The position numbers were made by a program, and so were the translations under genes. Below the pieces are notes generated by a model, which had not been told where the DNA came from, ran no database searches, and worked only from the letters and a program-made list of their open reading frames with translations. A DNA stretch of 64,000 bases from Lentzea xinjiangensis (GTDB lineage: Bacteria; Actinomycetota; Actinomycetes; Mycobacteriales; Pseudonocardiaceae): NCBI RefSeq assembly GCF_900110955.1, contig NZ_FOFR01000026.1, positions 56,880 to 120,879 on the forward strand, in the 5' to 3' direction. How positions within the stretch are numbered: the stretch's first letter is position 1; each line of letters opens with the position of its first letter. Below are positions 40,375-48,666 of this stretch, one piece after another.

Positions 40375-42189
40375 TCACGCGGGTGCGGTCCACCTCTGGT
40401 TGGCGCCACCCGTGCAGGACCAGATCTGCAGCTTCGCGCCGTCAGCGGTGTTGCTGCCTATGACGTCGAGGCACTTGTTGCTGCCGGCGTTGACCAACGT
40501 GCCGTTGGTCGCGGTCCACCGCTGGTTCCCGCCACCGAAGCAGTCCCAGAGCTGGACCGGCGTGCCGTCCGCGGTGCCGTTGCCGGTGACGTCCAGGCAC
40601 TTGCCGAGCCCGCGCACGGTCCCGTCGGACGCGAGCGTCCACGTCTGGTTCGGGCCGGGGTGGCAGGTCCAGAGCTGCGGCCGGTTGCCGTTGGCGGCCG
40701 AGCCGTCGGTGACGTCCAGGCACTTGCCGCCCAGGCCGGTGATGGCGCCGGTGCGCCCGGCGGGCTGGCCGGGGTCGAGCGTGCCGGGCCAGGTGAACGT
40801 CGCCATCGCGCCCGCGGGCAGGGAGTAGCCGAACGTCTGGCCGCCGTAGGAGACCCGGAACTCCTGCTGACCGCCGGTGTTCAGGGCCACCAGCACGATC
40901 CGGCCGTCCGGGTTGCGGAACGCGACGTTCTGGACGCCGCCCTCGCCGTAACCGGTGGAGTCGATCCGGACCGCGCCGGGCTGCACGAACTTCGACAGGT
41001 GGCCGAGGACGTAGTACTCGGCGTTGTACGTGACGTCGTTGCCGTTGGTCCTGACGACGCCCGTGCAGTTGGTGCAGCTGCCGATGACCGGTCCGTTGTT
41101 CTGGTCCAGGGCCATGTTCCACAGCGCCACGGTCCGCGCGTGGTTGCGGGTCGCGCCGATCGCGAGGTTCATGCCCTGCCAGCGCAACGTGTCGCGGAAG
41201 GTCGACGCGTCGTCGGCGGACCGCGTGCCGGAGCACTCGGTGAAGAAGATGTCCTTGCCCGGCTGGTTGTTCTTCACGACGGACTGGCCGCTCGGGTTGC
41301 CGCCGTAGCAGTGCCACGCCGAGCCGATCACGTTGGCGCCCGCGCCGTTGTTCACGGTCTGCGGGTAGGTCGTGTCGTCCCAGTTGTGGTCGTAGCCGAG
41401 CAGGCGGGCCTGCTGGCCCGCCGCGCGCAGCTTCGGCACCACCGTGTTGATGACCGCGACCTGCTGCTGCGCCGGCATCCTCATGCCGGGGTAGCCGGGC
41501 GGCTCGAAGTTCGGCTCGTTCTGCACGCTCAGGTAGTCGATCGGCGCGCCGGCCGCCTGGTAGGCCTGCGTGAACTTGACCAGGTAGTCGGCGTACACCC
41601 CGATCCGGCTGTCGTTCAACGAGCCCTGGATGAGGCTGTTGTTGTTCTTCATCCACGCCGGTGCGCTCCACGGCGTCGCCATGATCGACAGTTGCGGGTT
41701 GAGCTGCTTCGCCTGGCGGATCAGCGGCAGGATGTAAGCGTCGTCGTGCGCGGTGGAGAACCGCGAGAGCGTCGGGTCCGCCGCGCCGTCGTTGTAGGTG
41801 TAGAAGCTGCGCGAGAAGTCCGAGGCGCCGATCGGCTGGCGGAGGAAGCTCAACCCGATGCCGCTGGTCCGGTTGAACAGGTTCGTCATGATCTCGTCAC
41901 GCCGCGGCGAGGTGAAGATGTTCCACGCCGCCGAGTCCGTGAAGGACGCGCCGAAACCGACCATCGACTGGTACGTCTGGTTCGGGTTGACGGTGATCGT
42001 CGAGCCACTGCCGCCCGAGCCGAACGCCACGTCGGCCTGCTGCCGCAGGAGGTTCGAGCGGTCGGCGGTCGTGAGCCACACGCTCGCGTTGGTCGCCGCG
42101 GTGGCGGCGGGGGACACCAGGATGCCTCCCGCCGCCACGACGGCCGCCGCGATCGCGATGCCGCGCAGGCGGTTCGTCGTCATTGACAT
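40375..42189 (-). CDS. Secreted GH30 glycoside hydrolase with ricin-type lectin domain
   Basis: 604 residues from ATG 42189, five bases after AAGGAG. Signal peptide to about residue 32 (SPAATAA). Residues ~33-465 are GH30: MVGFGASFTDSAAWNIF, SFLRQPIGASDFS, MATPWSAPAWMKNNNSLIQG, YLSVQNEPNFEPPGYPGM (acid/base Glu in NEP) and IFFTECSGTRS (nucleophile Glu). Residues ~478-604 hold three QxW-type ricin repeats (KCLDVTDGSAANGNRPQLWT, KCLDVTGNGTADGTPVQLWD, KCLDVIGSNTADGAKLQIWS), a carbohydrate-binding beta-trefoil. Likely a beta-1,6-glucanase, beta-1,6-galactanase or glucosylceramidase-type enzyme acting outside the cell. Paralogue of the gene upstream. Confidence 0.92.
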   Translation of the reverse strand: MSMTTNRLRGIAIAAAVVAAGGILVSPAATAATNASVWLTTADRSNLLRQQADVAFGSGGSGSTITVNPNQTYQSMVGFGASFTDSAAWNIFTSPRRDEIMTNLFNRTSGIGLSFLRQPIGASDFSRSFYTYNDGAADPTLSRFSTAHDDAYILPLIRQAKQLNPQLSIMATPWSAPAWMKNNNSLIQGSLNDSRIGVYADYLVKFTQAYQAAGAPIDYLSVQNEPNFEPPGYPGMRMPAQQQVAVINTVVPKLRAAGQQARLLGYDHNWDDTTYPQTVNNGAGANVIGSAWHCYGGNPSGQSVVKNNQPGKDIFFTECSGTRSADDASTFRDTLRWQGMNLAIGATRNHARTVALWNMALDQNNGPVIGSCTNCTGVVRTNGNDVTYNAEYYVLGHLSKFVQPGAVRIDSTGYGEGGVQNVAFRNPDGRIVLVALNTGGQQEFRVSYGGQTFGYSLPAGAMATFTWPGTLDPGQPAGRTGAITGLGGKCLDVTDGSAANGNRPQLWTCHPGPNQTWTLASDGTVRGLGKCLDVTGNGTADGTPVQLWDCFGGGNQRWTATNGTLVNAGSNKCLDVIGSNTADGAKLQIWSCTGGANQRWTAPA

Positions 42190-42218
42190 CAGCGCTCCTT
42201 GCAGGGGTTGGGCGCATA

Positions 42219-42233
42219 TCAGCTGATTTTCAG
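42219..42233. promoter_or_regulatory. Motif shared by the two GH30 promoter regions
   Basis: TCAGCTGATTTTCAG in front of the ricin-domain GH30 gene resembles TCAGCTTTCAG (44139-44149) in front of the second GH30 gene. Both have TCAGCT followed by TTTCAG. It could be a common regulator site; proof is lacking. Confidence 0.3.
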
Positions 42234-44095
42234 TTGTACAAGCGGAAATCTGCGATGCTCCACCAGTTGCTCGCGGCACCGGTGGACGTGATGCGCACGT
42301 ACCGCGCGCTGGTGCGGCGGATGTCGATGGTCGTCAGCTGGCCGGTCCCGGCTCCACTCGCGACAGTGCGCCAGCCCTCGCCGTCATCGCTGACCGAGAG
42401 CGCCCAGTTGCGGACGTGGTCACCGAGGTAGCCGCCGGAGTCGACCGCGACGCGGCGGAACTCCTCGCGGCGGCCCAGGTCCACCAGGAGGTGGTGGCCG
42501 GCCGCCTGGGGCGCGCCGCTGGACCACCGGGTCGAGGCGTCGTCGTCGATCGCCGGTGCGCCGCCGGGGGAGGCGGTGGCGCCGGTCAGCGGCACGAGGT
42601 CCAGCCCGTCGCGGTGGCGGGTGGTCCAGGTGAACGTCGCCAGCGCGCCACCGGGCAGGGTGTGCTCGAACGTGCGCTCTCCGAGGTTGACCGCGAACGT
42701 GCGCGGGTCGTCGTTCTGGTTGTGCACCACCAGGGCCGTGGAACCGTCGGGGTTGCGGAACGCGGCGTCCATGATCTGGCCGTTCCAGCCCGTGGTGCCG
42801 AACGACGTGCTGGCGATCCTGCGTGCGCCGGGCTTCACGAACTTCGAGAGGTGTCCGATCGTGTAGTACTCGGCATCGGTCCGCACCGACCCGTCCGGCT
42901 GCGCGGTCACGAGGCCGGTGCACGTGCCGCAGCCGCCGAGGTGCGGGCCGCCGGTGCTGTCGAGGGCGATGTTCCAGTTCACCGCGCTGCGCGCCCAGTT
43001 GCGGGTGGTGCCGAGGACGACGTTGCGGGCGTGCCAGCGCAGGGTGTCGCCGAAGACCTTGGCCGGCGGGTCGGTGGCGCCCTTGGAGCCGGAGCACTCG
43101 GTGAACCAGATCCCCTTGTCCGGGAAGGCGTCGTGCAACGCGGTCTGCGCGCTCGGGTCGCCGTAGTAGCAGTGGAAGGCCGTGCCGGCGATCCACCTGG
43201 CCGCCCTGTCGCGCAGGACCTGGAACGGGTAGTCGGTCTCCACGTCGCCGTCGTTCGGGTGCGTGGCCCAGTTGTGGTCGTAGCCGAGGATCCTGGTGCG
43301 CGGGCTGGCCGCCTTCAGCCGCGGGCCGAGCGCCTCGATCACCTTCAGCTGCTGCGCCACCGGCATGTCCGTGCCGGGGTAGGCGTCGGGCTTCCGGTTC
43401 TGCGGCTCGTTCTGCACGGACAGGAAGTCGATCGGCACGCCGGCCCTCGTGTAGGCCTGGACGAACTTGACGAGGTAGCGCGCGTACGCGTCGTAGATCC
43501 TCGGGTCGTCCTTGAGCTGACCGCCGACGAGCGAGTCGTTGGTCTTCATCCACGCCGGCGGGCTCCACGGCGTGGCCATGACCTTCAGGCGCGGGTTGAG
43601 GCGCTTCGCCTCGCGCAGCAGCGGGAGGATCTTCGCCTCGTCGTGGCGGACGCTGAAGTGCCGCAGGGCGAAGTCGGTCTGCCCGGCCGGCACGTCGTCG
43701 TAGGTGTAGTGCTCCTCGGCCGCCGTGAAGTCGGAGGAGCCGACCGGCTGGCGCAGGAAGCTGACGCCGATGCCGTGCACCGGGTCGAAGAGCTTGCGCA
43801 GGGTGCCGGCGCGGACGGCGGGGGCGAGGCCCGCGAGCACCTCGGCCGAGGAGTCGGTGATGGACGCGCCGAACCCGTCGACCTCCTGGTAGCGGCGGTC
43901 CGGGTCGACCACGATCGTCGGGTGCGCCGACGCCTTCGTGCCGAACGCGATGGGCTCGCGTTCGTGCAGGAGTTCCGCGCGGTCGGGCGTGGTGACCCAC
44001 ACGCGCACCTGTGGCCCGTGCGGCTTCGTTGCAGCGTCGGCGGCAGGTACGGCGGTGAGGCCGAGCACCAGGGCCACGATCGCGGTTGTTCTCAT
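42230..44095 (-). CDS. Secreted GH30 glycoside hydrolase with C-terminal F5/8 (CBM32-like) domain
   Basis: 621 residues. Signal peptide to about residue 21 (VPAADAA). GH30 core: EVDGFGASITDSSAEVL, SFLRQPVGSSDFT, MATPWSPPAWMKTNDSLVGG, FLSVQNEPQNRKPDAYPG (acid/base) and IWFTECSGSKGA (nucleophile). The last ~125 residues form a discoidin-type jelly roll: ASPGGAPAIDDDASTRWSSG, HLLVDLGRREEFRRVAVDSG and YVRITSTGAASNWWSIADFR. Core identity with the downstream gene is high, so the two arose by tandem duplication and then gained different binding domains. Forty bases separate the two genes. A LacI-type operator and regulator lie upstream. Confidence 0.92.
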   Translation of the reverse strand: MRTTAIVALVLGLTAVPAADAATKPHGPQVRVWVTTPDRAELLHEREPIAFGTKASAHPTIVVDPDRRYQEVDGFGASITDSSAEVLAGLAPAVRAGTLRKLFDPVHGIGVSFLRQPVGSSDFTAAEEHYTYDDVPAGQTDFALRHFSVRHDEAKILPLLREAKRLNPRLKVMATPWSPPAWMKTNDSLVGGQLKDDPRIYDAYARYLVKFVQAYTRAGVPIDFLSVQNEPQNRKPDAYPGTDMPVAQQLKVIEALGPRLKAASPRTRILGYDHNWATHPNDGDVETDYPFQVLRDRAARWIAGTAFHCYYGDPSAQTALHDAFPDKGIWFTECSGSKGATDPPAKVFGDTLRWHARNVVLGTTRNWARSAVNWNIALDSTGGPHLGGCGTCTGLVTAQPDGSVRTDAEYYTIGHLSKFVKPGARRIASTSFGTTGWNGQIMDAAFRNPDGSTALVVHNQNDDPRTFAVNLGERTFEHTLPGGALATFTWTTRHRDGLDLVPLTGATASPGGAPAIDDDASTRWSSGAPQAAGHHLLVDLGRREEFRRVAVDSGGYLGDHVRNWALSVSDDGEGWRTVASGAGTGQLTTIDIRRTSARYVRITSTGAASNWWSIADFRLYN

Positions 44096-44114
44096 CGCCG
44101 TCCTTCGGGATGTA

Positions 44115-44132
44115 ACAGTGCTTCATCACTGT
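44115..44132. promoter_or_regulatory. Likely LacI-type operator between the GH30 genes and their regulator
   Basis: ACAGTG, six bases, CACTGT: a perfect interrupted palindrome located 20 bases before the GH30 start and 79 bases before the LacI start. It is the natural target for the adjacent regulator. Confidence 0.6.
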
Positions 44133-44210
44133 GAAAAGTCAGCTTTCAGAATGAAACACCCCGTTGTCGCCACCGTCAATGGCGCAGGACAGTTCCGGTA
44201 CAGTGACCTG

Positions 44211-45221
44211 GTGGAACGCCAGGCCGAGAACGTGAAACAGCGGGCCAGCCTCCGGGACATCGCGGCGGAGACCGGCGTCTCGATCGCGACCGTCTCCCGG
44301 GTGCTCAACGACCACGTGAACGTGGCGCCCCGGACCCGTGACCTGGTCCTCCAGGCCGTCGAGCGGCGCAGGCGGGAGACGCCGGCCCGCACCCGCACGG
44401 TCCACCTCCGCTGCCCGTACGTGCTCACCGACTACTTCGGCCTGATCGTCTCCTCGATCGCCGAGACGCTGAAGCTGCACGGTCTGCGCCTGCTGCTGGA
44501 CGCGGGGGAGTCCGGCCAGCACTCCGACGTGCTGCGCGGCCTGCCCGGCGGGGACGTCGACGCGGCGATCCTGATCCTGCCGCCGGAGGAGGGCGACGAG
44601 CTGGTCGCGCTGTCCCGGGCGGGTTTCCCGTTCGTGGTGGTCGATCCGCGCACCCCGCCGCCACCGGACATCGCGTCGGTCTCGGCCGCGCACTCCGCGG
44701 GGGCGCGAGCGGTGGCGGACCACCTGATCGGCCTCGGTCACCGCGACATCGCCGTGATCGCCGGTCCCGAGGAGTGGCTGGCGGGCGACGCGCGCCTCGC
44801 CGGGCACCGCGCCGCCCTCGCCAAGGCCGGTGTCCTGCTGACCCCGGACCGGGTGCGGCACGTCGAACCCACCACCGCGCAGGGCAGGAGCGCGGCGGGG
44901 GAGCTGCTCGGCCTGGGGCCCCGCCCGACCGCGATCGTCTGCTTCAACGACAAGGTCGCGGTCGGCACGGTGCAGGCGGCGCGCGAACGCGGGCTGAGGG
45001 TGCCCGACGACCTGTCGGTGGCCGGGTTCGACGACATCGACCTGGCCGAAGCCACCTACCCGCGGCTGACGACCGTGCGGCAACCGTTGCAGGAGATGGG
45101 GCGGATGGCCGTCACGCAGTTGATGCGCGTGCTGGACGGTCATCAGCCGGAGGCGTTGCACATAGAGCTCGCGACGACGTTGGTGGTGCGGGACTCGACT
45201 GCCGCTCCTCGGGTGGGCTGA
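44211..45221 (+). CDS. LacI-family transcriptional regulator
   Basis: 336 residues from GTG 44211; upstream codons in frame are not protein-like. HTH: RASLRDIAAETGVSIATVSR then VLNDHVNVAPRTRDLVLQAV (hinge helix). The effector domain has SIAETLKLHGLRLLLDAGES, GGDVDAAILILPPEEG, GLGHRDIAVIAGP and ATYPRLTTVRQPLQEMGRMA. Divergent from the GH30 pair with a palindromic operator between them, so it most likely represses them until their sugar product appears. Confidence 0.9.
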   Translation: MERQAENVKQRASLRDIAAETGVSIATVSRVLNDHVNVAPRTRDLVLQAVERRRRETPARTRTVHLRCPYVLTDYFGLIVSSIAETLKLHGLRLLLDAGESGQHSDVLRGLPGGDVDAAILILPPEEGDELVALSRAGFPFVVVDPRTPPPPDIASVSAAHSAGARAVADHLIGLGHRDIAVIAGPEEWLAGDARLAGHRAALAKAGVLLTPDRVRHVEPTTAQGRSAAGELLGLGPRPTAIVCFNDKVAVGTVQAARERGLRVPDDLSVAGFDDIDLAEATYPRLTTVRQPLQEMGRMAVTQLMRVLDGHQPEALHIELATTLVVRDSTAAPRVG

Positions 45222-45280
45222 GCGCTCGCCGCACCGCGCCGCGGTCCCTCGCACGCTGGGTTCCGTTGCGCATGGGCGCT

Positions 45281-45306
45281 GTTTCCACCGCCGCGGTCAC
45301 GGGTAG
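45281..45306 (+). promoter_or_regulatory. SigB-type promoter of the 138-residue protein gene
   Basis: GTTT (45281-45284), 16 bases, GGGTAG (45301-45306), nine bases, ATG 45316. One of the clearest matches, and near-leaderless. Confidence 0.7.
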
Positions 45307-45315
45307 GCAGTCGGC

Positions 45316-45732
45316 ATGAGCGATGTGCGGTCCGAGAAGACCGAGGTGACGCTGCGGTCCAAGACGATGCACCTGGACTTCGCGGGTTCGGGTGAGGTGG
45401 AGCGGGACGGGAACGCGGTGCGGCTCACCGGCCTGCGGCTCGTGGCGGAGCTGCCGGACGCGGGCGGGCCGGAGGACGGCGGCACCGTGGTGCTGGAGCA
45501 GGCCGGTGACTCGGCGCAGGTGGGCGGCGAGGTGGCGGTCCCGCTGGCGGCGGTGGTCGAGCAGCCGGGTGCCAGCGTCCGGTTGCGGACGCTGGAGGAC
45601 GTCCGGTGGACCGCGGGCGCGGGCGGAGACCTCGAGCCGGCGGACGACGAGGTGGGTTTCGTGCTCGTCGAGGCGCCGGAGTCGACGGTCCTCACCGTCC
45701 GCGGCCTGGCACTGCGGACCGGATCCTCCTGA
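45316..45732 (+). CDS. Beta-rich protein of unknown function
   Basis: 138 residues, mostly short alternating strands: KTEVTLRSKTMHLDFAGSGE, NAVRLTGLRLVAELPDAGG, GGTVVLEQAGDSAQVGGEVA, EVGFVLVEAPESTVLTVRGL. No Cys, no signal peptide, no helix-rich part. I recognise no family. The start is fixed by the promoter nine bases upstream. Stress-related by its promoter, function unknown. Confidence 0.6.
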   Translation: MSDVRSEKTEVTLRSKTMHLDFAGSGEVERDGNAVRLTGLRLVAELPDAGGPEDGGTVVLEQAGDSAQVGGEVAVPLAAVVEQPGASVRLRTLEDVRWTAGAGGDLEPADDEVGFVLVEAPESTVLTVRGLALRTGSS

Positions 45733-45737
45733 GCGGT

Positions 45738-45763
45738 GTTTGGCCGACACCCGGGCGGGGTAT
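45738..45763 (+). promoter_or_regulatory. SigB-type promoter of the DUF6292 gene
   Basis: GTTT (45738-45741), 16 bases, GGGTAT (45758-45763). The leader to ATG 45812 is about 40 bases. Within it GTGTTCGGCCGAC (45784-45796) nearly repeats GTGTTTGGCCGAC (45737-45749), which contains the -35. Confidence 0.65.
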
Positions 45764-45811
45764 TCGCGCGGGGCACACCCAGGGTGTTCGGCCGACGGAG
45801 GCTATGCAGGC

Positions 45812-46255
45812 ATGGACCGCGAAATGCCCATCGAACTCGCCATCGATCTCGACACGGACATCGACTTCGACGTGGACTTCGACGACTCGGCCGCGCGCCG
45901 GGCACGTGGCTACGTCAGCGAGGTCGTCGTGGGTCTCGGGTTGCGTGGCGACAGCTCGTTCGTCGAGACGGAACCGCGCGCCGGCGCCTACGTGGCGCTG
46001 GAGGGCCGGTTGCCCGACTTCCCGCACCACGACGTGGCCCTGCAGTGGAACGAGCTGACGGGGTGGTCGGTGGCGGTGGAGGACCGGCTGGGACAACTGG
46101 TGGAGGTGGCGCGGCTGAGCGGCGACGCCTGGCCCGAGCCCTCCGCGGTGGCGCGCTGGGTCGGGAGCGTCCTGCGCCACGAGCGCGCGCACGAGCAGAC
46201 CAACCGCGACTTCGCCGCGTTCGTGCCGTCGCAGCGCTCCAACGTCCTGTCCTGA
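45812..46255 (+). CDS. DUF6292-family protein
   Basis: 147 residues. Starts with an acidic run (IELAIDLDTDIDFDVDFDDS), then RGYVSEVVVGLGLRGDSSFV, AYVALEGRLPDFPHHDVALQ, WNELTGWSVAVEDRLGQLVE and WVGSVLRHERAHEQ. The core (YVxxVxxxLG...AYLALxGRLPxxPxxDxALxWxExxGW) is the DUF6292 pattern of actinobacteria. The Asp-rich N terminus is an addition. Function unknown; the family is common near conjugative or regulatory loci, but here it lies among stress genes. Confidence 0.72.
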   Translation: MDREMPIELAIDLDTDIDFDVDFDDSAARRARGYVSEVVVGLGLRGDSSFVETEPRAGAYVALEGRLPDFPHHDVALQWNELTGWSVAVEDRLGQLVEVARLSGDAWPEPSAVARWVGSVLRHERAHEQTNRDFAAFVPSQRSNVLS

Positions 46256-46270
46256 GCACGCCGTCCTGGG

Positions 46271-46798
46271 TCAACCGGTCTGCGTGCCCTGACCTCCGTG
46301 CGGCCGGAGCTGTTCCTCGGCGTCCGTGGGGACCCGGTGCAGGAGGCCGTCGCGCTTTTCGCCGTACTGGCCCGTCTGCACCAGTGGCGGCGAATAGGCG
46401 TGGATGGTCACCGTGGGTCCGGCGCCTGGTTCGTGGCGCATGCGGTGGATGAAGGTGTTGTCGAAGCAGAACGACCCGCCGTCGCCCACCGCGGCACCGG
46501 CAGGGCGCTCACCGAGCCGCAGGTGCTCGTGGCGGATGCAGCCGCGGACGACGTGCACCGCGCCGCAGGACCTGTCGTGGTCGTGGAACCCCGTGTCGTG
46601 GTCGTCGGCCATCCACGAGATCGCCCACACGCCGAGGTGGTCGTTCGTGAACACCTCGGTGTACGTGCGGTCCTCCGTCGTCTGCGCCAGTCCGTCCTCC
46701 CAGAGCGCGGGCCGGTCCGCCACCGCTTTCGCGATGACGGCGAGCTCGTCGGGCGTCAGGCGGTCTCGCGGCGCTTCGAAGGGAAGTTCTGCCGGCAT
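46271..46798 (-). CDS. Cysteine dioxygenase-family cupin
   Basis: 175 residues. A cupin with FHDHDRSCGAVHVVRGCIRH (HxH iron ligands), SFCFDNTFIHRMRHEPGAGP (third His) and VTIHAYSPPLVQTGQYG with the active-site Tyr-type residues. This is the cysteine dioxygenase pattern: iron-dependent oxidation of cysteine to cysteine sulfinate. 3-mercaptopropionate dioxygenase is a close alternative. ATG 46798 lies nine bases after a stress-like -10. Acts in the cytoplasm; control of free thiol pools during stress would fit. Confidence 0.8.
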   Translation of the reverse strand: MPAELPFEAPRDRLTPDELAVIAKAVADRPALWEDGLAQTTEDRTYTEVFTNDHLGVWAISWMADDHDTGFHDHDRSCGAVHVVRGCIRHEHLRLGERPAGAAVGDGGSFCFDNTFIHRMRHEPGAGPTVTIHAYSPPLVQTGQYGEKRDGLLHRVPTDAEEQLRPHGGQGTQTG

Positions 46799-46807
46799 GC
46801 CGCTGGA

Positions 46808-46831
46808 TTACCTCGCTCCGGCGGGATAAAC
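46808..46831 (-). promoter_or_regulatory. SigB-like promoter of the cysteine dioxygenase gene
   Basis: Minus strand: GTTT, 14 bases, AGGTAA, nine bases, ATG 46798. The -10 departs from GGGTA at the first base. It sits back to back with the rightward promoter at 46834. Confidence 0.45.
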
Positions 46832-46833
46832 GT

Positions 46834-46858
46834 GTTCACCGCGGCGCCACCCGGGTAG
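46834..46858 (+). promoter_or_regulatory. SigB-type promoter of the 66-residue acidic protein gene
   Basis: GTTC (46834-46837), 15 bases, GGGTAG (46853-46858), nine bases, ATG 46868. Confidence 0.5.
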
Positions 46859-46867
46859 CCGATCGGC

Positions 46868-47068
46868 ATGAGCACATCACCGCGGCAGGATTCCGAGCAG
46901 GAGTACGACGACGCGAGCCGCGTCTCGCTGGAGGAGTCGAGCGAGACCGACGACGCGGACACCGTTCCGGGGCGCAGCGGCTCCGGTTCCGCACACCCCG
47001 AACCGAACCCGACCGGGAACGTCGGGATCTCCGACTACTCGGTCTCCGACGACCCCGACCGGGGCTGA
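46868..47068 (+). CDS. Small acidic protein, 66 residues
   Basis: MSTSPRQDSEQEYDDASRVS and onward: rich in Ser, Asp, Glu and Pro, ending SDDPDRG. Disordered by composition, no signal peptide. The last 34 bases overlap the convergent RecQ gene 3' end. The start is supported by the promoter nine bases upstream. Function unknown. Confidence 0.55.
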   Translation: MSTSPRQDSEQEYDDASRVSLEESSETDDADTVPGRSGSGSAHPEPNPTGNVGISDYSVSDDPDRG

Positions 47069-48666
47069 GTCAGGACGCCCGACTCGCGGATGGCGGCGAG
47101 GGACAACGTCTTGTAGCCGACGTCCTCGAACAGCACCATCATCCGGTCGTCCTCCTCCTGCACGACCGTTCCGCGGCCCCACTTCTCGTGGTGCACCGGG
47201 GTGTCCGGCGCGTACTCCGGCACCGGGCCGTCATCGGGCCGGACACCCTCGTCGCACCGGTCGCAGTTGCCGCACGGCTCGTCGAGCCGCTCACCGAAGT
47301 AGCCGAGCAGGAACCTCCTGCGGCAGCCGCGTGTGGCCCCGTACTCGCGCATGACCTCGACCCGCGACCGGTCGCGGCGCACCTGGCGTTCGGCCTCCTC
47401 GCTCGCCGCCTCGACCGCGTCCGCCGGCGGGGGAGCGTTCCGCACGTACCGCACGCCCTTCTGCGAGGTGCGCAGGATTCCGGCACTCTCCAGCAGGTTC
47501 ACCACACCGGTGATCTTCCTGCGGGAACGGCCCAGCCGCTCCGCCAGGTCCGCGGTGGTGGTGGCGGACTCGTGCACCGCTTCCGCGACCGCGCGCACGC
47601 ACTCGCGGTCGATCCTGCGGCCGGTCAGGAACCGGTGCAGCGCCTGGTCCTCCGGCCGGTGGAAGAGGATCACCTCCGCCGGGTCGCCGTCGCGACCGGC
47701 CCGGCCGACCTCCTGGTAGTAGGCGTCGAGCGAGCCCGGCGCCGCCGCGTGCGCCACGAACCGCACGTCCGGCTTGTCGATGCCCATGCCGAACGCGGAG
47801 GTGGCGGCCACGACGTCGACGCCGCCCCGCATGAACTCGTCCTGCACCCGCCGCCGCTCCGCCGCCCTCATCCCCGCGTGGAACGGCTTCGCCCGCACGC
47901 CCCGCGCCGCCAGGTCGGCGGCGTAGCGCTCGGCGTCCTTGCGCGTCGCCACGTAGAGCAGCCCCGGGCCGGTCCGTTCCGCGACCCACTCGACGACGGC
48001 ACGGCCGCGGTCGTCCTCGTCGGTGCCCTGCCGCACGGTCAGGTGCAGGTTCGGCCGGTCGAACCCGGCGACGACGACCACCGGATCGCGCAGGCCCAGG
48101 TGCTCGCCTATGTCGGCGCGGACCGGTCCGCTCGCGGTGGCGGTCAGCGCGAGCACCGGCGGACGGCCCAGTTCGGCGACGACGTGCCGCAGCCGCAGGT
48201 AGTCCGGCCGGAAGTCGTGGCCCCAGGCCGACACGCAGTGCGCCTCGTCGACCACGAACAGCGACGGCTTCCCCGCGCGCAGCCGGTCGACGGCCTCGGG
48301 GTTCGCGAGCTGTTCGGGGGAGAGGAAGAGGTACTCGGTCCTCGCCTCGGCGAAGGCCTGCCACGCCTGGTCGTTCGCCTCGGCCGGCTGCGCGGAGTTC
48401 ACGGCGGCCGCCGGTGGCGCGTCGCTGGCGCGCAGCGAGGTGACCTGGTCGCGTTGCAGCGCGATGAGCGGCGACACCACCACGGTCGGGCCGTCGAGCA
48501 GGATCGCGGGAACCTGGTAGATCGCGGACTTCCCGGCCCCGGTCGGCATCACGACCAGCACGTCCCTGCCGTCGAGCAGGTGCCGCATGGCGAGCAGCTG
48601 CTCCTCGCGCAGCTCGGTCCAGCCGAACACCTCCTCGGCCGTGCGGACCAGGTCGCGGGTGCTCAT
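47035..48666 (-). CDS. RecQ-family ATP-dependent DNA helicase
   Basis: 543 residues from ATG 48666, overlapping the hydrolase stop upstream. Helicase motifs: MPTGAGKSAIYQVPAILLDG (Walker A), LFVVDEAHCVSAWGHDFRPD (DExH plus the RecQ aromatic loop), LALTATASGPV (motif III), ATSAFGMGIDKPDVRFVAHA (motif V) and YYQEVGRAGRDGDPAEVILF (motif VI). The RecQ-C-terminal zinc module shows CRRRFLLGYFGE and CGNCDRCDEG. The end has a winged-helix-like region and a VHHEKWGRGTVVQEEDD block (a Tudor-like UvrD/PcrA-type tail, GxGxV). No HRDC domain. DNA unwinding in repair and fork restart. Confidence 0.92.
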   Translation of the reverse strand: MSTRDLVRTAEEVFGWTELREEQLLAMRHLLDGRDVLVVMPTGAGKSAIYQVPAILLDGPTVVVSPLIALQRDQVTSLRASDAPPAAAVNSAQPAEANDQAWQAFAEARTEYLFLSPEQLANPEAVDRLRAGKPSLFVVDEAHCVSAWGHDFRPDYLRLRHVVAELGRPPVLALTATASGPVRADIGEHLGLRDPVVVVAGFDRPNLHLTVRQGTDEDDRGRAVVEWVAERTGPGLLYVATRKDAERYAADLAARGVRAKPFHAGMRAAERRRVQDEFMRGGVDVVAATSAFGMGIDKPDVRFVAHAAAPGSLDAYYQEVGRAGRDGDPAEVILFHRPEDQALHRFLTGRRIDRECVRAVAEAVHESATTTADLAERLGRSRRKITGVVNLLESAGILRTSQKGVRYVRNAPPPADAVEAASEEAERQVRRDRSRVEVMREYGATRGCRRRFLLGYFGERLDEPCGNCDRCDEGVRPDDGPVPEYAPDTPVHHEKWGRGTVVQEEDDRMMVLFEDVGYKTLSLAAIRESGVLTQPRSGSSETE

